Positions 1 to 5,543 of a DNA stretch of 13,891 bases are shown one piece after another. Numbering within the stretch: the stretch's first letter is position 1; each line of letters begins with the position of its first letter. The position numbers and the translations under genes are program-made. The DNA comes from Dehalococcoidia bacterium (GTDB lineage: Bacteria > Chloroflexota > Dehalococcoidia > Bin125), in contig RKRS01000123.1 of the NCBI GenBank assembly GCA_007571275.1, positions 1-13,891 on the forward strand. The letters are read 5' to 3'. The notes below the pieces were generated by a model that did no database searches, was not told the DNA's origin, and worked only from the letters and a program-made list of their open reading frames with translations.

Positions 1-57
1 GGCACGCAGGAACAGCTGATTGCGAAACTCATTGAACAACGCATTCGCATCCCCTGA
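1..57 (+). CDS. C-terminal end of an unidentified upstream gene
   Basis: Frame 1 is open from the first base to a TGA at 55-57 and encodes GTQEQLIAKLIEQRIRIP. It stops 27 bp before purC on the same strand, so it is probably the preceding gene of the purine operon. Adenylosuccinate lyase (purB) often sits at this place, but these 18 residues carry no diagnostic motif, so I give no name. An open frame this short could also arise by chance. Confidence 0.5.
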   Translation, partial: GTQEQLIAKLIEQRIRIP

Positions 58-84
58 CCTACGATCCACGCAGAGGAGTCTGAC

Positions 85-996
85 ATGACCGTGATGATGG
101 AATCCAACCTCGACCTGCCCAGGCACTCGGGCAAGGTGCGCGATATCTATGACCTGGGCGACCGACTGCTGTTGGTGACCACCGACCGCGTCTCGGCGTT
201 CGACGTCGTGCTGCCCACCGCCATCCCCGACAAGGGCTGCGTGCTGACCCAGATGTCGGCGTTCTGGTTCGAGGCCACGGAGTCGGTGGTGCCCAACCAC
301 ATGATTCGGGTGATCGATTCGACCGAGAACCCGGACATCCCGGTTGAGCTGGGGCCCGAATACATCGGCCGCTCGATGCTGGTCAAGAAAGCGGAGCCGG
401 TGAAGCTGGAAGCGATCGTGCGCGGCTACCTGGCCGGCTCGGGCTGGGCCGAGTACCAGCGCGACGGCACGGTCTGCGGCATTCCGCTGCCAGCCGGGCT
501 GACCGAGTCCGAGCCGTTGCCCAATCCGATCTTCACGCCCTCGACCAAGGGCGAGGTGGGAGAGCACGACGAGAACATCACCTACGAGCAGGCCTGTGAG
601 ATCGTCGGCGCGGATGTCGCCAACACGGTCAAGGTTCGCTCGATGGCGCTCTACACCTACGGTCTCTCGCGGGCGCAGGAGTCAGGTTTTTTTCTCGCCG
701 ACACCAAATTCGAGTTCGGCGTAACCAGGAATGCACAGGGTGAGGACGAAGTCATCCTGATCGATGAGGCGCTGACGCCTGATTCGTCACGCTTCTGGGA
801 CGCCGAAATCTATCGACCAGGCCAATCGCAGCCGTCCTACGACAAACAACCGCTGCGTGACTGGCTCTCGGCGACGGGCTGGGACAAGGAGCCGCCCGGT
901 CCCGCGCTGCCCGATGAGGTGGTCGAGAACATTCGTCAGCGCTATCGGACTGCGTTCGAGCGGGTCACCGGTCGCGATCTGATCGTCGCCGGCTAA
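85..996 (+). CDS. purC: Phosphoribosylaminoimidazole-succinocarboxamide (SAICAR) synthase
   Basis: PurC joins aspartate to CAIR with ATP to give SAICAR in cytoplasmic IMP synthesis. The 303-aa protein is of the long (about 300 aa, yeast Ade1-like) type rather than the roughly 240-aa short form. Visible motifs are the N-terminal nucleotide-binding segment SGKVRDIYDLG (15-25), the family signature LEAIVRGYLAGS (108-119), the loop around FTPSTKGEVGEHDENI (150-165), the second signature LADTKFEFG (204-212) and LIDEALTPDSSRFW (225-238). The ATG at 85 is chosen because a Shine-Dalgarno AGGAG (74-78) lies 6 nt upstream; the next ATGs (94 and 97) would be too far from it. purS begins 5 nt after the TAA, so the two are surely cotranscribed. 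The sequence looks intact. Confidence 0.97.
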   Translation: MTVMMESNLDLPRHSGKVRDIYDLGDRLLLVTTDRVSAFDVVLPTAIPDKGCVLTQMSAFWFEATESVVPNHMIRVIDSTENPDIPVELGPEYIGRSMLVKKAEPVKLEAIVRGYLAGSGWAEYQRDGTVCGIPLPAGLTESEPLPNPIFTPSTKGEVGEHDENITYEQACEIVGADVANTVKVRSMALYTYGLSRAQESGFFLADTKFEFGVTRNAQGEDEVILIDEALTPDSSRFWDAEIYRPGQSQPSYDKQPLRDWLSATGWDKEPPGPALPDEVVENIRQRYRTAFERVTGRDLIVAG

Positions 997-1001
997 ACCC
1001 G

Positions 1002-1265
1002 ATGCGGTACAAGGCTGAAATCCACGTCACGCTGAAGCGGACGGTTAACGACCCTCAGGGGCTGGCGATTCGCGGCGGTCTGCACTCGCTCGGCTACGAG
1101 GGCGTCAACGCCGTCCGCGCTGGCAAATTCATCGAGGTCTGGCTGGAGGCGGAGTCATCAGCGGAGGCTGAGCGTCTGGCCAACGAGATGTCGGACCAGC
1201 TTCTGGCGAATCCGGTGATCGAGGACTATGCCGTGAGCGTCGTGGAGACAGCCGCTACGCCTTGA
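1002..1265 (+). CDS. purS: Phosphoribosylformylglycinamidine synthase subunit PurS
   Basis: PurS is the small bridging subunit that joins PurL and PurQ in the FGAM synthase complex, the fourth step of purine synthesis. The 87-aa length is normal, and the pattern is typical: a first strand YKAEIHVTLKR, then NDPQGLAIRGGLHSLGY (17-33), GKFIEVWLEAES (41-52) and a C-terminal strand IEDYAVSVVE. The gene follows purC by 5 nt with no clear ribosome-binding site, which suggests translational coupling. purQ and purL, which usually follow, are absent; instead the end overlaps the end of hisB on the opposite strand by 11 bp. Confidence 0.95.
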   Translation: MRYKAEIHVTLKRTVNDPQGLAIRGGLHSLGYEGVNAVRAGKFIEVWLEAESSAEAERLANEMSDQLLANPVIEDYAVSVVETAATP

Positions 1266-1851
1266 GCGTGCCTTTGGTACTGGGCGCCGCCGACTCATCC
1301 ACAATCCGCACGGCGTCACGCAGGCAGCGAGCCAGCGCCTTGAACGTCGCCTCGAGGATGTGATGCTCATTCTCGCCGGCCAGCTGTCGCACATGCAGCG
1401 CCAGCCGACCTTCGAAGGCGATCGTTTCCAGCATGTGCTTCGCCATCGAAGATGGCAGCTCACCGATCATCGGCGCGGGGAAATCGAGCGAGATCACCGC
1501 GTACGGGCGACCACTGAGGTCGAGCGCGACCTGAATCAGCGATTCATCCAGCGGTACCGTGCGGTCGGCGAAGCGGGCGATGCCGATGCGCTCGCCCAGT
1601 GCCTGATTGAGCGCGCGACCGACCGCAATGGCGACGTCCTCGGTTGTGTGATGCGCATCGACGTGCAGGTCGCCCGACGCCGCAACGGTCAAGTCGAACC
1701 CACCGTGTCGGGCGAGCTGGTGCAGCATGTGATCGAGCATCCCGACGCCGGTCGAGACATCGGCGCGGCCTGCGCCATCCAGGTCAAGCTCAACGCGGAT
1801 CGAAGTCTCGCCTGTCTCACGAACGACCGATGCAGTACGCGCGCTGCTCAT
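1255..1851 (-). CDS. hisB: Imidazoleglycerol-phosphate dehydratase
   Basis: This enzyme dehydrates imidazole glycerol phosphate to imidazole acetol phosphate in histidine synthesis. The 198-aa protein is the stand-alone dehydratase without the phosphatase domain found in enterobacteria. It has the two Mn-binding His-rich signatures of the two repeats: DAHHTTED (65-72) and ENEHHILEATFKA (160-172). It also shows GMLDHML (37-43), PLDESL (100-105) and the C-terminal STKGTL (191-196). A Shine-Dalgarno AGGAG (complement of 1857-1861) lies about 5 nt before the ATG. hisC and hisD are about 4 kb away, so the his genes are split. The substrate made by HisB is used by HisC, encoded at 5544-6659. The gene's 3' end overlaps purS by 11 bp tail to tail. 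Confidence 0.97.
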   Translation of the reverse strand: MSSARTASVVRETGETSIRVELDLDGAGRADVSTGVGMLDHMLHQLARHGGFDLTVAASGDLHVDAHHTTEDVAIAVGRALNQALGERIGIARFADRTVPLDESLIQVALDLSGRPYAVISLDFPAPMIGELPSSMAKHMLETIAFEGRLALHVRQLAGENEHHILEATFKALARCLRDAVRIVDESAAPSTKGTLKA

Positions 1852-1926
1852 GTGATCTCCTACATCCTCACTGTCGCGCAGCTGATGGTCGCTGTCTATC
1901 GACGTGAATGCTTTCAGCCCGCGGAG

Positions 1927-1993
1927 CCCCCTTCAGTCGCTTCGCAGCCTGCCCCTGCGTAGGCAGGGAACAGCTTCCCCCAGAGGGGGAAGC
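1927..1993. repeat. REP-like palindromic element in the hisB upstream gap
   Basis: The 161-bp space between hisB and the PEP mutase-family gene (1852-2012) holds two hairpins. The stronger has arms GCTTCCCCC (1973-1981) and GGGGGAAGC (1985-1993), a perfect 9-bp stem with loop AGA. The weaker has CCTGCC (1948-1953) pairing with GGCAGG (1962-1967); CCCTGC (1953-1958) with GCAGGG (1963-1968) is an alternative. A CCCCCTTCAG run (1927-1936) lies beside them. No T tract follows on either strand, so this is not a classic intrinsic terminator, and no ORF in the gap is convincing. The layout resembles repetitive extragenic palindromes of many genomes. There is only one copy in the window, so repetitiveness is unproven. 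Confidence 0.6.
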
Positions 1994-2012
1994 GTACAGA
2001 CAGATGGCGGCC

Positions 2013-2870
2013 TTATCTGGGACGCTCCGTCGTGCGTTCCTCGATGGCGTAAAGATCGTCCATCCCGGCCATTCCCTGAACCTCGCGGTAGAGCGACATC
2101 AGCTCATCGACTTCACGTCCTGACCCGCTGCCCTCCGCAATGCTGCGGTAGGCGTCGCGCATCGCGCCGTAGGCGGCGACTTGGCCGGTGAAGGGATCGA
2201 TCAACACGTTGAAGCCGTGCTCGGCCAACTCAGCGCGGTTGAGCCTGTCAGCGGGCGCCATCATCGAGAGTGGTCCGCCCAGCGTCCGACCGGCCTCGGC
2301 GATCTGTTCGGGATCGTTGGTGAAGAGCATCAGGACATCGGCGCCGGCCTCGCGATACGCGGCGGAGCGCTCCAGCGCCCGCTCGAATGATTCATTCCGT
2401 ACCGCCCCGGTGCGAGCAATGATGATGAAGTCGTCGTCTCGCCGCGCGGCGACGGCTTCGCGTACCTTGTCCACCATCATCTCCAGCGGCACGAGATGCT
2501 CGACGCCTTTGTGATGATGCGCGCGCTTGGGCGCGACCTGATCCTCGATCTCGATCGCCGCTGCGCCGGCTGCCTCAATCTCACGAACGGCTCGCGTCGT
2601 ATGCAGCGCGTCGCCAAATCCAACGCCGCCATCGACAATCAACGGCACATCGGAGCGCGCGGTGATCTGCCGGGTCAGGCCAGCCACTTCCGTGATCGTC
2701 AGCAACGCCTCAGAGACGGAGAGCTGGAAGCCAAAGCCGCCGCCAGAGAGATAGGCGGCCTCGAAGCCCAACGACTCAACCAGCCGCGCAGAAAGTGGAT
2801 CAAGCGCGACCGGCGCGAGGATGGGTTGTCCCGAACGGACCAGGTTGGCAAACTGCTGTCGGTTGGTCAT
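2013..2870 (-). CDS. Isocitrate lyase/PEP mutase superfamily protein, divergent active site
   Basis: The 285-aa protein is a TIM barrel of the PEP mutase/isocitrate lyase superfamily, whose members make or break C-C or P-C bonds next to a carboxylate. Supporting segments are LAPVALDPLSARLVESLGFEA (by pattern, 18-38), LIVDGGVGFG (77-86), IEIEDQVAPKR (106-116) and FIIIARTGAVR (148-158). Several usual catalytic positions are changed. The lyase cysteine of the KRCGH loop is absent (KRAHHHKG, 115-122). The second metal-binding Asp of the DAD motif is Gly82. The Asp of ARTD is Gly155. A methylisocitrate lyase role is therefore unlikely; an oxaloacetate decarboxylase-like or other carboxylate-enol reaction is possible, but the substrate is unknown. 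The open frame extends upstream, but the upstream residues are not family-like, so the ATG at 2870 is preferred. Confidence 0.88.
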   Translation of the reverse strand: MTNRQQFANLVRSGQPILAPVALDPLSARLVESLGFEAAYLSGGGFGFQLSVSEALLTITEVAGLTRQITARSDVPLIVDGGVGFGDALHTTRAVREIEAAGAAAIEIEDQVAPKRAHHHKGVEHLVPLEMMVDKVREAVAARRDDDFIIIARTGAVRNESFERALERSAAYREAGADVLMLFTNDPEQIAEAGRTLGGPLSMMAPADRLNRAELAEHGFNVLIDPFTGQVAAYGAMRDAYRSIAEGSGSGREVDELMSLYREVQGMAGMDDLYAIEERTTERPR

Positions 2871-2903
2871 AAGGCGGATACTCTCGTAACAGGTGGACGC
2901 GGA

Positions 2904-2909
2904 TAGGAT
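2904..2909 (+). promoter_or_regulatory. Candidate -10 box (TAGGAT) of a leaderless promoter
   Basis: TAGGAT ends 6 nt before the ATG at 2916, which would put the transcription start at or near the A of the start codon. The overlapping AGGA (2905-2908), 7 nt from the ATG, could instead be a ribosome-binding site, so the call is ambiguous. Two further start sites in this window show the same box and spacing (8797-8802 on the minus strand and 8814-8819). No clear -35 box is seen. Confidence 0.35.
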
Positions 2910-2915
2910 ACCTGC

Positions 2916-3182
2916 ATGCCTGATCGCACAGCGGTTGATCAACCAGGGGCGGCTATCGCTGATTATGTGATCTCGGTGGAAGAGTATCTGGCGCAGGGTT
3001 TCGACCCGGCCTGTGGGCGCATCATCTGTGGCGACGCCTTGTCGGTCCTCCCCTACTTGCCGGAACACTCAATTGACCTGATTCACACGAGTCCGCCCTA
3101 CAACATCAAGAAGCCCTATGCCTCTGAGGCAGCCGACAACGCCCCAACTGCTGAATTCGGACCAGGTCTCAGATCTGGGTGA
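2916..3182 (+). pseudogene. Truncated DNA methyltransferase (N4-C/N6-A, beta-class order)
   Basis: The first 70 or so residues match the start of a DNA amino-methyltransferase: GRIICGDALSVLPYLPEHSI (39-58), then DLIHTSPPYNIKKPY with the catalytic motif IV TSPPYN. In the beta class this motif comes first and the SAM-binding motif (D-x-F-x-G-x-G) comes near the C-terminus. Here the similarity stops right after motif IV, and a TGA at 3180-3182 ends the frame at 88 aa. No DPF-x-GSG-like SAM motif occurs in any downstream frame before the next gene. The protein cannot be an active methyltransferase. It is divergent from the gene at 2013-2870 with a 45-bp spacer. It is probably a remnant of a restriction-modification system. 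Confidence 0.8.
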
Positions 3183-3215
3183 CGTTCGAACTCCCTCGAT
3201 GAAGTAACAAAAGCC

Positions 3216-3653
3216 TTGGTGCAGTGGATCGATCAGGTAGACCGAGCAGCTGCCCGACTCGAGTTTGAGCGCGACGTTGCATCTGTATTCGCGAGTAACA
3301 ATGGCCGCACACAAGACAAGGTTGAAGTTTGGAAGAAGTACGAAGAACGATTGAGCGCCCGTGCGCTAGCAGCCGGCGATCCGATCGCAGTCGCGGATTC
3401 GCTTCTCTGTGCACGCTACAAACTGAGACGACACTTCAACGGCGTCAGAAGATATCGTTCCGCGCTCGACGCCGTGGATGCAATCTCCAAATCTATTGAG
3501 AGCGAGTCAGCATCCTCATACGTACTTCGCATCCTGAGCCAAGAGCCATCCACGTATCGTCTGAGAGGAAATCTGGTGAGCGTCAGCCCGGCGAGATCGC
3601 AAACAGGCAGCATCATTGACGCCCCGAGCGATCACCAGGGGCGACTGCTATGA
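3216..3653 (+). CDS. Unrecognised protein, possibly the 3' part of a broken gene
   Basis: I do not recognise this ORF. It lies in the same frame as the methyltransferase fragment and is open from just after the TGA at 3180, so the TTG at 3216 (or GTG at 3219) is only a nominal start; no ribosome-binding site is visible. The product is charged and mostly helical in character: an acidic/basic N-terminal half with ARLEFERDVASVF and KVEVWKKYEERLSARALA, a middle segment CARYKLRRHFNGVRRYRSAL, and a Ser-rich end. No metal-binding cluster, signal peptide or membrane segment is seen. By hand count the G+C is about 55%, lower than the flanking genes, and suggests acquired DNA. The stop overlaps the next start as ATGA. 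It could be a remnant of a restriction or defence protein, or a real small protein. Confidence 0.5.
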   Translation: MVQWIDQVDRAAARLEFERDVASVFASNNGRTQDKVEVWKKYEERLSARALAAGDPIAVADSLLCARYKLRRHFNGVRRYRSALDAVDAISKSIESESASSYVLRILSQEPSTYRLRGNLVSVSPARSQTGSIIDAPSDHQGRLL

Positions 3654-3841
3654 GCGACTGGGCTCGACCAGAGATAGAAATCTTGCAGCAAGTCATTCAT
3701 TCGTCTACTGACACGACGCCGTGTGCGACCAGGGACTCGATTTGCTCGGGGGTGCGGCCGATGATTTCGAGCGCTTCTCGGGTGTGCTCGCCGATGGCGC
3801 TGGCGCCCCGGCTGAGCTCTGGCGGGGTTCGTGATAAGTGA
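3650..3841 (+). pseudogene. Start of a third cassette gene, cut off by the CoA transferase gene
   Basis: An ATG at 3650 overlaps the previous stop in an ATGA arrangement typical of translationally coupled genes. The first residues, MSDWARPEIEILQQVIHS, look like an ordinary protein start. From about 3697 the frame simply runs antisense through the 3' end of the CoA transferase gene and stops at 3839-3841, and that part (Ser/Arg-rich) looks like a shadow. I read it as the first 16 or so codons of a lost gene. The alternative is that the overlap is a coincidence. Confidence 0.35.
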
Positions 3842-4899
3842 ACTGGTGAACCGGACACCTTAATCGTCTTCTGCGACTTGGCGACCGGCAGCTCGGCGAT
3901 CATGCCGCGCGCGGCGATATGCGGGTCGTTGATGATCTGAGGAACCGTGTTCATCGGCGCGGCGATGCAGACGCCCTCCAGCTCGGCTGCCCACTCGGCG
4001 GTGGTTCGCTGCCTGAAGGCCCCGAACAGGATCGGTTCGAGATCGGCGTGGCGCTCGGTGCGGTCCGGGTTGGTCTGGAATCGCTCGTCGTGGAGGAGGT
4101 CGTCGCGCCCGATCTTGACGCAGAACAGCTGCCAGTCCTTGACCCCGGCGATGACCATCCAGCCGTCTTTCGTCGGCAGCGCCTGGAATGGGGTGACCAG
4201 AGGGTGCCGAGTGCCGATTGGACCTGGTATCTCGTCGGTGTTGGCGGCGCGAACGACGGCGTTTTCCAACAACGCGACCTGCGCATCGAGCATGGCGACG
4301 TCAACATGCTGTCCAAGCCCGGAAGTTTGGCGCTCGTGCAGCGCGGCCAGGACGCCGATCGCCGTGTACATGCCGCCGGCCATATCGCCGATGCTGTAGC
4401 CGGGTCGCGCTGGCGGCCCACCGGGGTGGCCAGTGATGCTCATCACGCCGCCCATGCCTTGGACGATGACGTCGACGGCTGGTCGGTGCTGGTAGGGGCC
4501 CGTGTGCCCGAAGCCGGACGTGGACGCGTAGATCAATCGAGGATTAACCGCTGACAGGTCGTCATAGCCGAGACCCAGTCGCGCCATCGCGCCGGGGCGG
4601 AAGTTCTCGGTCAACACGTCGATGCCACCTGCGGAAGGATCGAGCAGATCCTTGACGATCTGCACGGCATCGGGATGCTTGAGGTCGAGCGTGATTGACT
4701 TCTTGCCTCGATTGACGCTGAAGAAGTAGGTCGAGACGCCAAGCACGTACGGTCCGGCGCCGCGGTGGCGTTCGTTCGTGCCGACGTGCTCCACTTTGTA
4801 GACCTCAGCGCCGAGGTCGGTCAGGATCATCGAGCCGTAGGGACCGGCCAACGCCCAGGTGAAATCGAGGATGCGTAAGTCGTTCAGCGGTCCAGGCAT
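3697..4899 (-). CDS. CaiB/BaiF-type class III CoA transferase
   Basis: Family III CoA transferases move CoA between carboxylic acids through an aspartyl-CoA thioester. The 400-aa length is normal for the family. Visible segments are the N-terminal LRILDFTWALAGPYGSMILTD pattern (from residue 8), GAEVYKVE (30-37), FFSVNRGKKSITLDLK (59-74), LTENFRPGAMARLGLGYDDL (96-115) and YASTSGFGHTGPY (124-136). The catalytic Asp is D172 in IGDMAGGMYTA. The substrate cannot be read from sequence; formyl-CoA, carnitine, mesaconyl and succinyl-CoA:acid enzymes all share this fold. It begins 15 nt after the carboxymuconolactone decarboxylase-like gene, so the two form an operon. A 10-bp sequence at its 3' end recurs just before its start. 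Confidence 0.93.
   Translation of the reverse strand: MPGPLNDLRILDFTWALAGPYGSMILTDLGAEVYKVEHVGTNERHRGAGPYVLGVSTYFFSVNRGKKSITLDLKHPDAVQIVKDLLDPSAGGIDVLTENFRPGAMARLGLGYDDLSAVNPRLIYASTSGFGHTGPYQHRPAVDVIVQGMGGVMSITGHPGGPPARPGYSIGDMAGGMYTAIGVLAALHERQTSGLGQHVDVAMLDAQVALLENAVVRAANTDEIPGPIGTRHPLVTPFQALPTKDGWMVIAGVKDWQLFCVKIGRDDLLHDERFQTNPDRTERHADLEPILFGAFRQRTTAEWAAELEGVCIAAPMNTVPQIINDPHIAARGMIAELPVAKSQKTIKVSGSPVHLSRTPPELSRGASAIGEHTREALEIIGRTPEQIESLVAHGVVSVDE
3700..3709. repeat. 10-bp direct repeat, left copy (3' end of the CoA transferase gene)
   Basis: TTCGTCTACT lies within the last codons of the CoA transferase gene. The identical 10-mer recurs in the same orientation at 4910-4919, around the stop of the preceding gene, so the two copies enclose the transferase gene. 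This could be a trace of recombination, or chance. Confidence 0.5.
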
Positions 4900-4909
4900 G
4901 TCGGTTGCT

Positions 4910-4919
4910 TTCGTCTACT
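4910..4919. repeat. 10-bp direct repeat, right copy (just upstream of the CoA transferase gene)
   Basis: TTCGTCTACT overlaps the TAG stop (4915-4917) of the upstream gene and part of the 15-nt spacer before the transferase ATG. It is identical to 3700-3709. Identity does not extend beyond 10 bp on either side. Confidence 0.5.
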
Positions 4920-5475
4920 CGAGTTCGAGTCCTGGCGTGCCTGGTTCGAGTTGGACGCCGAGCGTGTTCAACGCCATCGAGACAAGGTTGTACTGTCCGG
5001 CGGCGAAGACGACGTCCATCATCTGCTTGACGTCATACTGTTCAGCCAGCTGATTCCAGGTCTCATCACTGACGAATGCGTCGGCGTGAAGCTCGTCGGT
5101 GGCCCGCAGCAGAGCCGCCTCGTGTGGAGTCCATGCGTCGTGGTCGGGGCCCTCTTTGACTCGCTCGACCTCTTCCAGCGTCAGCCCTGCCGCCTGGCCC
5201 ATGCGTCGGTGCTGGCCGAATTCGTAGCCGGACTGGCAGTTCCAGCCCATGCGCAGGATGACCAGCTCTCGCTCGCGCTCGGGCAGCGATGAACCGGCCA
5301 GGACGTGTCGAGCGAATCGACCCCAGGCCGAGGACAGTTCCGGATAATGCGCCAGTGTTCGGGTGATGTTGAGCACCGGGCCGCCGCGCGCCTCGGCGCG
5401 CTCGAGCTGCTCCTTCGACTCACCCTCAGCCGTCTCAATGGTCAATGGTTCTAGCCGTGGCTTCGAGAGTCGCAT
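4915..5475 (-). CDS. Carboxymuconolactone decarboxylase (AhpD-like) family protein
   Basis: The 186-aa protein has the CMD-family helical core. ERERELVILRMGWNCQSGYEFGQH (by pattern, 66-89) is followed by GQAAGLTLEEVERVKEGP (93-110) and a C-terminal repeat-like helix pair around VKQMMDVVFAAGQYNLVSMALNT. In AhpD a CxxC pair gives peroxidase-coupled thiol activity; here only the first cysteine is present (C80-Q-S-G83), with H89 following, so a disulfide reductase role is unlikely. Many bacterial relatives with a single Cys have no known function. A strong Shine-Dalgarno AGAGGAGG (complement of 5481-5488) precedes the ATG by about 5 nt. It shares an operon with the CoA transferase, which suggests a catabolic acid-CoA pathway; this is inference. 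Confidence 0.88.
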   Translation of the reverse strand: MRLSKPRLEPLTIETAEGESKEQLERAEARGGPVLNITRTLAHYPELSSAWGRFARHVLAGSSLPERERELVILRMGWNCQSGYEFGQHRRMGQAAGLTLEEVERVKEGPDHDAWTPHEAALLRATDELHADAFVSDETWNQLAEQYDVKQMMDVVFAAGQYNLVSMALNTLGVQLEPGTPGLELE

Positions 5476-5505
5476 CGCATCCTCCTCTATCCATACCCAT
5501 GCTGT

Positions 5506-5523
5506 TTCTACATGTTCTACATG
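5506..5523. promoter_or_regulatory. Tandem 9-bp repeat, possible operator
   Basis: TTCTACATG occurs twice head to tail (5506-5514 and 5515-5523) in the 68-bp space between hisC and the carboxymuconolactone decarboxylase-like gene, about 30 bp upstream of that gene's ATG. A perfect direct repeat here could bind a regulator of the two-gene operon. No promoter elements are certain, and no regulator gene is beside it. Confidence 0.35.
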
Positions 5524-5543
5524 GAGCGAAGGCAGGATAAACG

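Noticed and set aside
1360..1962. A 200-aa plus-strand open frame opposite hisB
   Set aside because: It is antisense to a complete and well-conserved hisB, has a low-complexity His/Arg-rich product and matches no family; long antisense frames are expected at this G+C.
3180..3182. The TGA as a recoded (selenocysteine) or read-through codon joining the two frames
   Set aside because: The segments on the two sides do not form one recognisable methyltransferase, and no downstream stem-loop typical of bacterial SECIS was seen right after the TGA.
3919..4554. A 211-aa plus-strand open frame opposite the CoA transferase gene
   Set aside because: Same reasoning: the minus-strand protein has the full family motifs and the catalytic Asp.
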